This document shows, piece by piece, positions 23,561-33,329 of a DNA stretch of 64,000 nt. Within the stretch, counting starts at the first letter, position 1. Each line of letters begins with the position of its first letter. Origin of the DNA: Tetracentron sinense (lineage: Eukaryota > Streptophyta > Magnoliopsida > Trochodendrales > Trochodendraceae). The position numbers and the translations under genes were made by a program. Under the pieces are notes generated by a model, which did no database searches, had not been told where the DNA came from, and saw nothing but the letters and a program-made list of their open reading frames with translations. The stretch is taken from contig CM026568.1 of the NCBI GenBank assembly GCA_015143295.1, positions 20,156,607-20,220,606 of the forward strand, read 5' to 3'.

Positions 23561-25029
23561 CCATTTTAAGTCCAAAACCCAAAAAAAGAATTTAAAACCT
23601 TGTTTGGGCCCAAGCATGGGCCTACTAAGCCTAATCTAAGATGGGACTCACCTTACTTTTTAAAATTCAAAAAAAATTTTAGGGTAAAATACTTTTTGCC
23701 TTCCCCACACATGTGGTGGTTAGGCCCAAAAAAAGTAAACAAAACAAAAAAAAAGAAAAAATTTGAAAAATAGTATAATAATAGAAAATAAAAAAATAAT
23801 TTTTTTTAAAAAAAAGGATTTGAAAATTTTGGTGTCAACCTAACGTGGCAATGCCACATGGGTTGGCCCATGCAAGTACGAGGGCTAAGGCCAAACCGAA
23901 TGCAATGCAATGCGAGTACGATGCACAGTGCTGCCCCCTGTCCTCTCTGCCCCTGCGTCCACCTGACTCTCCAGCCTTTGTCCCTCCATTCCTTATCCTT
24001 ATCCTCCGTACTCTCCTCCTCTCCTTTTACCTCTATTTAACCCCATGATAGCCACCGAGTGAGGGGAGTTTTGGAAAAGAAAAATTACAGTGGCCTTCAA
24101 ACTTTGGCCAGCCAACCCACCCCTTGCTGCTCCACCCTTCAGCCTTAGGTAGAACCAAAACATTCTAAAAAATTCTTAAGCCTACAACCACTATCCTGGA
24201 GAGGAGTTTTTTTTTTATATAAGAAAAACAGCAAAACAAATGAGTAGAGAATCCCCTGCCCGAGCTCCTACCGCCCCTCTTCAATCTCTACCCTTCAGCC
24301 TAGTAAGTCCTATATCTATTAGTTACTCCCTCAGGCCAAGCCCAAGTCCCCCTAGGCTCCACTACTTCAATCACCATTGCAAGCAGCCACTACCTCCACG
24401 GGCAACAAAAAAAAAAAACCTGCAACCCCAGTCTGTGACCAAATAGCCCCTGATCCTCATCCTTAGCCCACCCTCAAGCCTCCCCGGAGTTAACTCAGGC
24501 CACCCCAAGCACCTGGCTCGACCGCAGACAGCCACCACCGCGCATCCCACTCACTTTTCACCACTGTAACCAGCGACAGCAGGGTATACCCCCTTCTCTC
24601 CCCCTCATTAGCTTGTTATTACTTTTGTAAGGGACCCCTAGTCCCATTCCAGGGGTCCCATATCATTTTTTATTTTTTACAACAACTCAACCGAGGATAA
24701 GGATCCCCTCTCGCCTGAACCGTAGGCTCGGAGGTGGACTCCTTTGAGGTTTCAATTTGGGCGCGCCACCCCTCCACCACCACACACGGGGTCTTTCATA
24801 AGGTCTAGGGGGTCCTCAATCCATGAGAAACTCCCTGATCTTCACTGGTTTTCAGCCAAACAGTCCCAAACCAAAGTTTTTTTTTTTTTTTTTAATCAGG
24901 AAAAAATACAGTTTCAGGCAGCCCCCTATAACTCAATTTTAACTCGGGTTAGACCCAGCCTTGGTCGAAACCAAGGTCATGGTTAGACTCCCTATACATA
25001 GGGCTACCCCCTTTAAAATTTCAGCCCTT

Positions 25030-26110
25030 AACTCCGCCATTAACCGTGGTTAAATCGACCCCAAAGTGAGGTCGACAGTCTGAAAAACAGCTTGGGTAGC
25101 CAACTTTGGGCCTCTGTAAGGCCCACATATGATTTCCTCTTGGGCCCCACAAGGATCCAAATTGTTCCTCTCACATCCGGCTTCGCAACCATAATCTCGG
25201 ATCCCCTGGTGGTTGAATCTCGGATCCCCTGGTGGTTGAACCAATCAGCGGAAAAATCGCCACAAAGTTTGGAAAAAATCTGTTTAGGTTTTGTTTAAAA
25301 AATTTGTCATTTTATGTCATCTGCAACGAGGCAACTTTGGGCCTCTGTGAGGCCCACACCCGACCACCCCTTAGGCCCCACAAAGGTTCAAAACATTCAC
25401 TGGACGTCAGGCTACCCACTGGTAGTCTCGGTTTTCCATGGTTCTCTCGTTAACCATGGTTAAACTCACGCCAACTGTGATTAAAAATGTAATACTTTTT
25501 TCGATTTTTATGCATTTGCTGGACTTTGTAGGGGCCCAGAACCGGTAGGAGGCCAGTCTAGGCCCTGCCATGGACCTTGCGCCCACTCTTGATCCAACCA
25601 GATCCTTAACCATGGTTAAACTCACTCATGGTTAACCCTTAACCATGGTTAAGCAGCCCATGGATTAAACAAAATTCTGAAAAAATCACTAAAAATTCAA
25701 AAATATTCTTTGAAATCCAAAAATATCCTCTGTGACAATTTTTATTTTGGTCAAAGCTCTTAATCATAGTTAAACACCATATTTGGTTAATTTTTAACTA
25801 TGGTTAAGCAGCTCTTAACCAGAAAAAATCTGGAAAAATATTCAAAAATTCCAAAATATTATGAGAGCCTAAAAATGGTCTCACTTGGCCATTTAACCCT
25901 GGTTAAGACCCTTAACCATGGTGACCACCACACACTAACCGCGGTTAAGCAGTCTTTGACCGCCGAGAAAAATCAGGAAAAATCCCAAAAAATCTAAAAT
26001 ATCCAAAAAGACCAAAAAATATGATTTTGGACTTTTTAACCATGGTTAGCACCCCTAACCATGGTTAATCACCTTATTAACTCTAGTTAGCAACCCTAAC
26101 CCTTGGTTAA
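25030..26110. repeat. Dispersed TTAACCATGGTTAA palindromes in the solo LTR
   Basis: About a dozen copies of a 12-14 bp near-perfect palindrome, TTAACCATGGTTAA with single-base variants (ACCGTGG, ACTATGG, ACCGCGG, ACCCTGG), are spaced irregularly over about 1.1 kb, often followed by GC or ACTC. A copy also occurs near 23,170. The intervening sequence is rich in AAAAATCxxxAAA-type runs. Confidence 0.8.
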
Positions 26111-26285
26111 GACACTCTGGGCCTACCGGGCCTCACCCTTTGGCCTACCGGGCCTAACTCAGGCCTACCGGACCCAATCTCGGCCTACCGGGCCAAACCC
26201 TAGCCTACCGGGCTCACCACTGGCCTACCGGGCCCAAACCTTAGTCTACCGGACTACCCATTGGCCTACCGGGCCCAATACCAAG
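26110..26285. repeat. GGCCTACCGGGCC tandem repeat in the solo LTR
   Basis: Eight copies of a GGCCTACCGGGCC-like core (variants CTACCGGACC, GTCTACCGGAC) are spaced about 20-24 bp apart. The core is itself imperfectly palindromic. It lies within the 3.6-kb solo LTR, just before the terminal conserved region. Confidence 0.8.
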
Positions 26286-26763
26286 CACTTGACCAACCCG
26301 GTCAACCATCCCTAACCTCCGGGTTAGACCCTAAGCCACCCTTGGTGTACACACACTCCCCCTAGCCTTAGCACAAGTTCATGTGCCAGAACTACGCTCG
26401 GTCTGATTTCACCCAAATGTGAGTACGTAGGTAGTCCAACCCGGGTTCGACCCTAGTCTAGGATTTTCTCTTTCTTGGATCAGTATTATCTTAAACATTT
26501 AGGCATTTGATTAAAATTGAGCTTAATTTAGCTTAACCCTAGCAAGTATGGAACCATTGAAAGTGGAAGTGCCGAAGTGCTTAACCCCTTCCCCAGACTT
26601 AACCGAACCTCTTACCCTAATATCTGAACGCAGACCAAGACCTTATCCAAATCTCGGGGACTTAACCCTTCTGAATGAATAGGTGGCAACTCTACACTCA
26701 CCCCGTGAGAATCAAACCAGGGTTTCCCCGAAACCCGTGCTCACAAAGAGAAAAAAGATTTAC

Positions 26764-26950
26764 CTGTATTTACTCTTTGCTTCTGTCGTTGGATCTCTTC
26801 TCTTCTTTCAGTTCTTCTTGTTTTTGGTGAAAGATTTCTACTTTCCTCCTCGAGCTTCCGCTGTTTTTTCTGTTGAGACTTTGAGAGAGAAATCTTTATG
26901 CTTTGGGGGAGAATGTTATAGCGTTTATGCTGCTTAGTTTAGTGGTTTTG
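26764..26950 (-). other. Possible 5'UTR exon of the PSP pseudogene
   Basis: Reading leftwards, the exon would end CAG at 26,764 followed by GTAAATC, a plausible donor. The matching acceptor, TGCGTGCAG, ends at 22,938, ten bases upstream of the PSP start codon. This would place the 3.6-kb solo LTR inside a roughly 3.8-kb 5'UTR intron. The stretch is pyrimidine/purine biased as expected for a leader, but the transcription start is unknown. Confidence 0.4.
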
Positions 26951-27064
26951 TACCTATATGCAAAACCGTCAGGATGTTGGCAAATATCAGGGCAGACTAT
27001 TTAGTGAGTCTTTTCGAAGAGATCACAACCGTTAAAAATCAATCTATTACGACTAAGAGGTTAT

Positions 27065-27612
27065 TCGGCATCAATTCAGACTAGGCCATTCAAAAAAGCC
27101 CTATTCAATGGGTACTCGGCCCGACCCGGCCCTTCCAAACCTGCCAAAGCCCTTGGGCCGGGTAGGGCCTAAAACCAAGAAGCCTTTCTATGACGGGGTT
27201 AGGGCTGACCCTTATCCGGCCCGCCCTCCCCTCTTTAAGAATACTTAATTTAAGTTATCAATTATTAATATAGCCCCCATTAATGATATTAACATGGGGC
27301 ATATTCATAAATTCATAACCAAACTTCTTTATATACCAATTTTTCTTGAAAGTTATCACAAAATTTTTCACAAGTTCAATATGTTGCATGATTATATCAC
27401 TTATTTGAATGGTTTTCTTAAACAAAATCTCGCTCTCTACCCGCCCTTTGACTCGGGCCAGCCCAGCCCAACTCTAGTCCTTGAGGGTAGGGCCAATCAA
27501 CCCCGGCCCTTGAAGGGCTAGGACTAGGCTAGGGCCTTACTCTTATAAGAAAGGGTAAGTCTAGGGTTGACCCTGGCCATGCCCCCTACCTGGACCTTTG
27601 ATAGCCCTAGTT
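27065..27612. repeat. GGCCCGGCCC-rich dispersed repeat
   Basis: Two GC-rich arms (27,095-27,235 and 27,430-27,612), full of GGCCCGACCCGGCCC, GGGCCGGG and CCCTAGTC motifs, flank an AT-rich centre. This layout, an AT-rich core with GC-rich subterminal repeats in both orientations, is typical of non-autonomous hAT-like plant elements. I could not define the termini or a target duplication. Confidence 0.45.
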
Positions 27613-27620
27613 CAAACGAC

Positions 27621-27784
27621 CATTGAGCAGCGAGTAGCGGAATGAGCTTGGCAGTCGAATACAATTTTTTATTAAGTGCTGAAAAAATAATTTCTCTGGT
27701 CATTGAGCAGGGATTAACGGATTGAGCTTGACAGTCGAATACAACTTTATACTAAGTGCTGAAAAAATTTGATTTCTCTGGTCA
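27621..27784. repeat. Two-copy 80-bp tandem duplication
   Basis: CATTGAGCAG begins a unit at 27,621 and again at 27,701; both continue with GAGCTTG(G/A)CAGTCGAATACAA and AAGTGCTGAAAAAA and end in ATTTCTCTGGT. The copies differ at several positions, so the duplication is not recent. Confidence 0.8.
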
Positions 27785-27802
27785 TCTCTAAATACTATTT
27801 GA

Positions 27803-27988
27803 TTTTTGGGCATTGCAAACTGATGAAGATGTTGAAAAGTATCTTCAGGTGTACTCTGATGTTCCGATGTGGTTGGCTAACAAGTTGTGGTGCAAGAATA
27901 CGAAGTTTGGTCTTTTGTCAGTTAATTTAAGCTTCATAACCAAATGTACACCTGGCGAACTAATGCTAATGAACAATAGTTTGTGATT
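27803..27988 (+). other. Unrecognised coding-like segment
   Basis: One frame reads FDFWALQTDEDVEKYLQVYS and continues for about 40 more residues (including DVPMWLANKLWCKN) to a stop near 27,985. The composition looks protein-like and no repeat signature is visible, but there is no start codon, and I do not recognise the family. It could be an exon of a decayed gene. A GT at 27,850 directly after CTTCAG could act as a donor. Confidence 0.3.
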
Positions 27989-28004
27989 TAAATAAGGTAA
28001 CTTC

Positions 28005-28165
28005 TTAATTACCCACCAGGGTTGGCGCATCCCGGGTTTGTTCCTACTGGTCATGCGTTTGACTCCGCTCCGAATGAGTCGGTGTGGACGCCCAACGGAA
28101 TTAGTCCTTGCCTCGAATGGTTTGGGATACTTTCCGTAACAAAAATAATAATAACTTACAAATTG
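28005..28165 (+). repeat. SINE-like 3' segment
   Basis: The sequence GGTGTGGACGCCCAACGGAATTAGTCC, then CGAATGGTTTGGGATACTTTCCGTAAC followed by AAAATAATAATAA, resembles the body and A-rich end of plant tRNA-derived SINEs. No clean A/B boxes or target duplication are apparent, so the call is tentative. Confidence 0.4.
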
Positions 28166-28458
28166 AAGGTTCTTGTACAGTCCAAGACACTGGCATATAT
28201 TCACCAATGTTAAGCATTTTCAGAAGACTTTGTATGCTTATTAAGGCTTGTATTGACATGCAAAAAGGTTCTGTGGCGCCTTCCAATTGAATGTTGGCCA
28301 TCATCTCCTCACCTATACCAATGGGAGAAGATCCCATGTCTTTTTAAAATAATACTAACTAAGAAGGGCGTTTATTACTCATGATTATCGTGTTCTTAAA
28401 AAAAATATCAGACCCCTACAAAAGATCCCCAATCTAGAAGCTGTGGATATGCTACCTA

Positions 28459-28606
28459 TGCTCCGTTTGTATTGATGTAAAATAGAGGAAAACAAAAGAA
28501 TTCTACGAAAAATGTCATTTTTTCGTGTGTATTTTCTATAGGACAATTGGCATTTTCTATGAATTTCATTTGTTTTCCCCTATTTTACATCAAAACAAAC
28601 GGAGCA
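28459..28606. mobile_element. Fold-back MITE, 148 bp
   Basis: Long terminal inverted repeats: left TGCTCCGTTTGTATTGATGT, right (reverse complement) TGCTCCGTTTGTTTTGATGT, both continuing into AAAATAG and GGAAAACAAA. A 3-bp CTA occurs on each side (28456-28458 and 28607-28609). A 3-bp duplication would suggest a PIF/Harbinger-type MITE, but CTA is short enough to arise by chance. Confidence 0.75.
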
Positions 28607-28831
28607 CTAATGAAATACCAACTACCAAAACTATACTATCACAAGTTGTGGATTTGCTACCTTAAACTATACCTTCTTAAAGAGGGATTTGTGAGGTAAC
28701 TCGATCTTTGCAATCAAACAACCTCCCCTCTCCAACTAATGTTAATGTACAATTTATTTTGTGAATTTTAGGTAACTTATGATTGAAGGCAATACCAACC
28801 ACCAAAACTACCCCATTTCAAGCTGGATTTT

Positions 28832-28911
28832 GCCGCCCTTATTAATTACTTATCAACATGGAGTAGTGATAGCCGTCCTCATTAACTACTTATCAACATG
28901 GAGTAGTGATA
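28832..28911. repeat. Two-copy 40-bp tandem duplication
   Basis: Two adjacent 40-bp units, each ending ACTTATCAACATGGAGTAGTGATA, differ at about three positions near their starts. Confidence 0.9.
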
Positions 28912-29507
28912 GGGAAATAGTTAACGTAACCATGAAACCAGTTGAATGAAGTTGCAATATGGACCAAAGGGAATTGCAACGGATTGCACGCTAATTGGCG
29001 AGTGCAAGGACGTGCATAAAGGGTATTTTGAATTACATAGGAGTGCATGTATTGAGATCATAATTATCAAGTCGGGTTTTGGGAATTATTGAGCTATGGG
29101 ACAATTCAAAAAATTAAAAATTAAAAAGTAAAAATATGTATATTAGGATAAAATACGACATGTATTATGAAAATTATTAATAAAAATATTTTTTAAATTA
29201 TATTTATTTGCGACTTTTAAAGAAAATATTAAATAATTTGTATATAATTCTCAAAATTTGCAATTTTTAAGAAGTCGCAAATAAGTTGTAAATCAATCGT
29301 TAATGAAAAAGGTCGTGACTCATTCAAGACTTTTGGAAGAAAGCAGAGAACTTAGATATTTAAGTTTATATTGTGAACTCTTATAAGGAGGGTGCCTATC
29401 CTTGCATGAATTAGTATGGGGCTAGTCCAAATGTGATGAGGCAGACTACTTGCAACTACTAACCATAGAGTGATAAATGAGCCTTGGTGTAATTTATCAA
29501 CTAGTGG

Positions 29508-29742
29508 CGTTTGGTAACTCTAAATAATAAGAGTTTATTTGGGTTTTAGAGCTTATTTAGGTTTTAGAATGTTTGATAACAGGCTTATTAGACCTCTAGA
29601 AACTTTAAAAGTAGAGGAAAAACCTCTAAACAAATAAGTAGCACGGGGGTTACTTATTTTTCGGGTGTAAAACTTTAGAGTTTATTCTTTAGAGTTTATT
29701 TTTAAGAGCTTATTATATGTGAATAGAGTTTCCAAACACACT
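29508..29742. mobile_element. MITE with GGCGTTTGG termini
   Basis: Left terminus GGCGTTTGGTAACTCTA; right terminus as reverse complement GTGTTTGGAAACTCTATTC. Internal AGAGTTTATT blocks are repeated near the right end. A diverged relative in opposite orientation lies at about 440-720. ACTA is present on both outer flanks but is too short to prove a target duplication. Confidence 0.6.
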
Positions 29743-30998
29743 ATAAATCCTCTAAATGATTTTAAGATTTTGTACATATCAACAGCATTTATTATCATCA
29801 CAGGGTTAGTTATACTTATATATCCATTCCAACTCCATTTCATTTTCTGATGTTCATGCAGAGTTTTTGGCACCACAACGTTAAGCCCACTTGCACACGT
29901 GCTCAAGATGTAATGACGAAGCCTAAATATTGCGTACAACTTCAAGTTGACATGAATGGGTGTGCAATTACAAGGCTGTCACTCATGTAGCCGATATGGA
30001 ATGGGATTTGGTCAGGCTCTGGCCCTTGTCAGACCAAATTCGTTTAGCCCTCATCCCACATGCCAACACGTGTCTCTTTTTATCGTTTGTTAATTGTGTT
30101 TAAGATTCACTAACTCTTAGTACCGAACCATATAAGGTTGATTTTTATTAAAAAAATATTTAAAAAATATTAACCCGGAGAGATAAAAAAATTTATCCAA
30201 AGTTTAAAAACCAGCATTAAAAAAGAGAATCAAAAGAACTGACCGATTTTAATGGTAAAGGTTTGCTCCTCATTAGGAAAGATATCCTTGCAGGTTCAAT
30301 TCCAATAGAGGGAAACTTTCAACGAATCGGTAAAAGATCTCATTAAGTGATCGATGTTGTACAAGGGTATTAGTGGTTTGTTTGAGTAGTGGTTCTTGTG
30401 TGTTGTCCTTTTTCGTTCTTTTCCTGTTCTATTTTAGTTCACGCATTTGTGAACTTTTAGTCCACTTTTTGTAGTTCCTTTTTCTTTTTATTTATGGATG
30501 CTACTGAGGGTAAATTCATCTCACAGGATGTATAAATGATGTTGACGCACTCATAATAGGCTACCAACAGAGTGTAAGCAAGCTGTAGGGGTGTATTTAA
30601 GCCGAGTTGGCTTGGCTCGATCGAAGCTCAGTTCAGCTTGAAAATTATAGCATCTAATAATAATAATATTATTATTATTACTATTACTATATATAATAAT
30701 AATTTTTTAATGTTAACCTTAAGCTTAAATCAATTTGAGCTCGAGCTTGCCCATTCTAATCAAGCTGAGCTTAAAGTCTTGATTTTGTTTTAGCTCGAAT
30801 CAAGCTGACTCAGCTCCCCTGTCCAGAGTGGGCAAAAGGTAAAATAAAAGAATTTGAAAAAGAAGGCAAGAAAATAGAAAACCTGATGAGAGGTAGAATC
30901 ATAGACGTTGGTATGTGGTACTCCATGACATCATGGTCAGCAAAGGCACCAGCTCCTATTCCCTATTCCCATTATATAGTAATCACCATAATCCACAC
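29743..30998. other. Repeat-rich intergenic stretch
   Basis: No gene. Positions 30,050-30,260 contain the ACACGTGTCTCTTTT...TTAAGATTCACTAAC core shared by the fold-back elements further right. Positions 30,598-30,825 hold GAGCTCGAGC/GCTTGGCTCGA-rich arms around an ATA/TTA-rich centre, a layout seen in non-autonomous hAT-like elements; a similar element lies at about 31,465-32,010. Confidence 0.5.
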
Positions 30999-31253
30999 CA
31001 TGGGCTTGTCCCAGTGGTTGTGTATCTCCTTTCGGGAGGTGTGGCTGGGTTCGAGTCTTGGTGTGGCTGTTGAGTGCCCATGAATACTAACCACCTAACC
31101 CCTATCTTAGATTAGGCCATGGGTTTGTCTCAGTGGTTGTGTATCTCTTTTGGGGAGATGTGGCTTGGATTCGGGTCTTGGTGTGAGTGCCCACTATGAA
31201 TAATAACCCCCTCTACAAAAAAACCCTTCCTGCCCCCAAAAAAAAAAAAAAAC
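30999..31253 (+). repeat. Two tandem tRNA-derived SINE-like copies
   Basis: Copies begin CATGGGCTTGTCCCAGTGG (about 30,999) and CATGGGTTTGTCTCAGTGG (about 31,118). Each has an A-box-like TTGTCxCAGTGG and, about 33 bp on, a B-box-like GGTTCGAGTCT (first copy) or GATTCGGGTCT (second copy), then TTGGTGTG and AGTGCCCA. The second is followed by an A-rich tail (run of A at about 31,237-31,251). Tandem arrangement is unusual for SINEs and suggests insertion next to, or duplication of, a copy. Confidence 0.55.
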
Positions 31254-31464
31254 TAATCACCATACTCCTATATGCATACATGGTGCCAAAGCATGACATG
31301 AAAAAACCATCAAGCAGGCTGCCCCAATTCTTCCTATTCTTTGATTATTCTCCTAAAATAATCAAGAGCAAATCAAGGTATGAACTTAACTCTTCCATAA
31401 CTTTTAGCATCAAAGTGGCAATCCCAAGTCTAAGCATTATATACTAAATCATCATGTATACGCA

Positions 31465-32015
31465 AAGGGTTCGGCTGTTCATTTATTTTGTTCATTATTT
31501 AGTAAACAAGTCAATCTCAAGTTTGATTTTCGAACTCGTTTAGTTAACAAGCCACACCAAGTCCGAACACACTACACTACTACTCGGCTAGTTAAAAGCT
31601 CAGCTCGATGATGATGATGATGATGATGATTATTATTATTATTATTATTAAAAATATTTTAAATTTATTAAAATATCTAAGTTAAGTACATAATATAACA
31701 TACTATAGCGCAAAACAGGGAACTTTTTACCTTCAAGCTTATTTTGTTAGGTTATTTCACATAAAAGTTATAGATTAAGGTAATGATTTTAAATGATTTT
31801 GTCTCATTAAAGATTTATTTTTTGAACTAATTATATATTATATGTATATTTTTAAACTAATAATCTTTTAATTGAGTTTGTTAAAAGCTCAAGCTTGGCT
31901 GATCATGTTTGGCTTGAGCTCGATTTGGCTCGTTTATAAATGATTCGAGCTAAGCTTGAACACCTTAAAATATTTACATGCTCAATAAAAGTTCGGCTCG
32001 ATACTCACCCCCTAA
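31465..32015. repeat. GGCTCG-arm repeat with GAT/TTA microsatellite
   Basis: Outer arms carry GTTCGGCTG / GGTTCGGCTCG-type and GAGCTCGATTTGGCTCG motifs in opposite orientations around an AT-rich core. Positions 31,607-31,650 are an uninterrupted (GAT)n followed by (TAT)n microsatellite. Probably a non-autonomous DNA transposon; borders are uncertain. Confidence 0.5.
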
Positions 32016-32463
32016 TTACGGATTCATACGTGGATCAAAAGGGCAAACACGAGCCCAATCACATTAAAAAAAAAACCTTCAACTCAAACATGCTCGTCTA
32101 GCCAATTTAGAATAAAAGAAGCGTTTATTTTCTTATATCTAAACTCAAAATTAATAGTTTATTTATTAATAAAATTAGCTAGACAATATGACGTGTCAGA
32201 TTTGGAAGCCTAACGTGAACCTGATCCCAATCCAATCCTGATTCCTGACTACTTAATTAAGCTGCAGGAACCCCACTGGAACCTGATTCACGGATTTGAA
32301 ACACTATCCCTAATCCGTGAAAAGGTCGGCAGGTTGGCTATTCAGTTGGAGATTGCCTCTCCAAATGAAACTCATGTTGTGTGATTGGCAACCATAATTC
32401 AATGGGTTCTATTTTAGAAAAATTTATTAAACGTCAATGACCAACATGGTCCAAATGATTCAA

Positions 32464-32767
32464 CAGCCAATTGCGATTGAACTCGCCTCCATAGGCTAAC
32501 ACATGTCCCTTTTAATCTTTATTAATTGTTATTAAAATTTACTAACCATTGGGGTTCAATAATATAACCTGATTTTTTTAATTAAAAAATTAACTTTAAG
32601 GGTTTAAAGTTTTTAAGTAGAGTTAAATATTTAAAAAAAAAAACAAGATTATGTTGTTGAATTACAAGGGATAGTGAATCTTAATCATAATAACAGGAGT
32701 TAAAAAGGACATGTGTTGACCCGTAAGTTCAATTAAACTTGGGAAGAGTTCAATCGTAATTGGCTGT
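32464..32767. mobile_element. Fold-back element with CAGCCAATT termini
   Basis: Left CAGCCAATTGCGATTGAACTC pairs with right GAGTTCAATCGTAATTGGCTG. Inside each arm is the shared core ACATGTCCxTTTTAA...ATTAAxxTTTACTAA and its reverse complement. A fragment with the same GAGTTCAATCGTAAT arm occurs again near 45,925. Confidence 0.75.
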
Positions 32768-32890
32768 GATCTGATCTCATGATTCAATCATCCAATTATT
32801 TCGGATCCACTTGGATAGAGGACCTCGAGTCCCTGCATGCGTGCTACATAATAAATTAAGACCTGTGGCCATTTGAGTATGACTGGGAAT

Positions 32891-33237
32891 CTTCTCCAGT
32901 TATAACCGGTTTTGGACAAAACCGGTTACAACCCTGTGGTCACCACATGTACCTCTCTTTACACCCCTTAACTATGGTTAAGCATCACGTATCTTTAGGG
33001 TTCACCCACCTCTCTTTGGTTTTTAGAAAAAATATTTTTCAAAAATTAACCCTAAAGGGTTGGTAAATTTTAACCACTATTAATGAAAAAATTTAGTATT
33101 GTTTTCCAAAAACTAAGAATAGGTGGATGAACCTTAGGGGTGGGTGAATCTTAATCATAGTTAAGAGGGGTCAAAAGAGACATGTGGCCACCTTGGGGGG
33201 TAACCGGTTTTGGCAAAACCGGTTACAACTGGAGAAG
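32891..33237. mobile_element. Fold-back MITE with CTTCTCCAGTTGTAACCGG arms
   Basis: Left arm CTTCTCCAGTTATAACCGG and right arm (reverse complement) CTTCTCCAGTTGTAACCGG pair over more than 100 bp, including TTTTGxCAAAACCGGTTACA, which is itself a short hairpin, and CACATGT...CCCCTTAACTATGGTTAAG. The centre is AT-rich. About 347 bp in total; no confident target duplication. Confidence 0.8.
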
Positions 33238-33329
33238 AATACGTCCCTTTTAGTATAGGAAGTGCTTTTAAACCCTTGAATCTTGATGGTAGGTACGATC
33301 AAGAGTTGGCCGGATGACAACATTTCAAC

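Larger units (their letters stand above)
23140..26745. mobile_element. Solo LTR, 3.6 kb, of a large LTR retrotransposon
   Basis: The element starts TGTAAGCACCCA and ends CCCGTGCTCACA, giving TG...CA ends and an inverted TGTRAGCAC terminus. It is flanked by a perfect 5-bp duplication, AAGAG, at 23135-23139 and 26746-26750. No gag or pol sequence lies inside, and the length (3,606 bp) fits the giant LTRs of some plant gypsy families. Internally it contains a CCCTAG-rich zone, a TATA-like CTCTATTTAAC near 24,030, many TTAACCATGGTTAA-like palindromes and a GGCCTACCGGGCC tandem array. A second copy in reverse orientation begins at 62,889. Solo LTRs arise by recombination between the two LTRs of one element. 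Confidence 0.88.

Noticed and set aside
26683..26937. 84-codon plus-strand frame crossing the right end of the solo LTR
   Set aside because: It joins LTR sequence to the flank across the target duplication and shows no domain; the flank is better explained as a PSP leader on the other strand.
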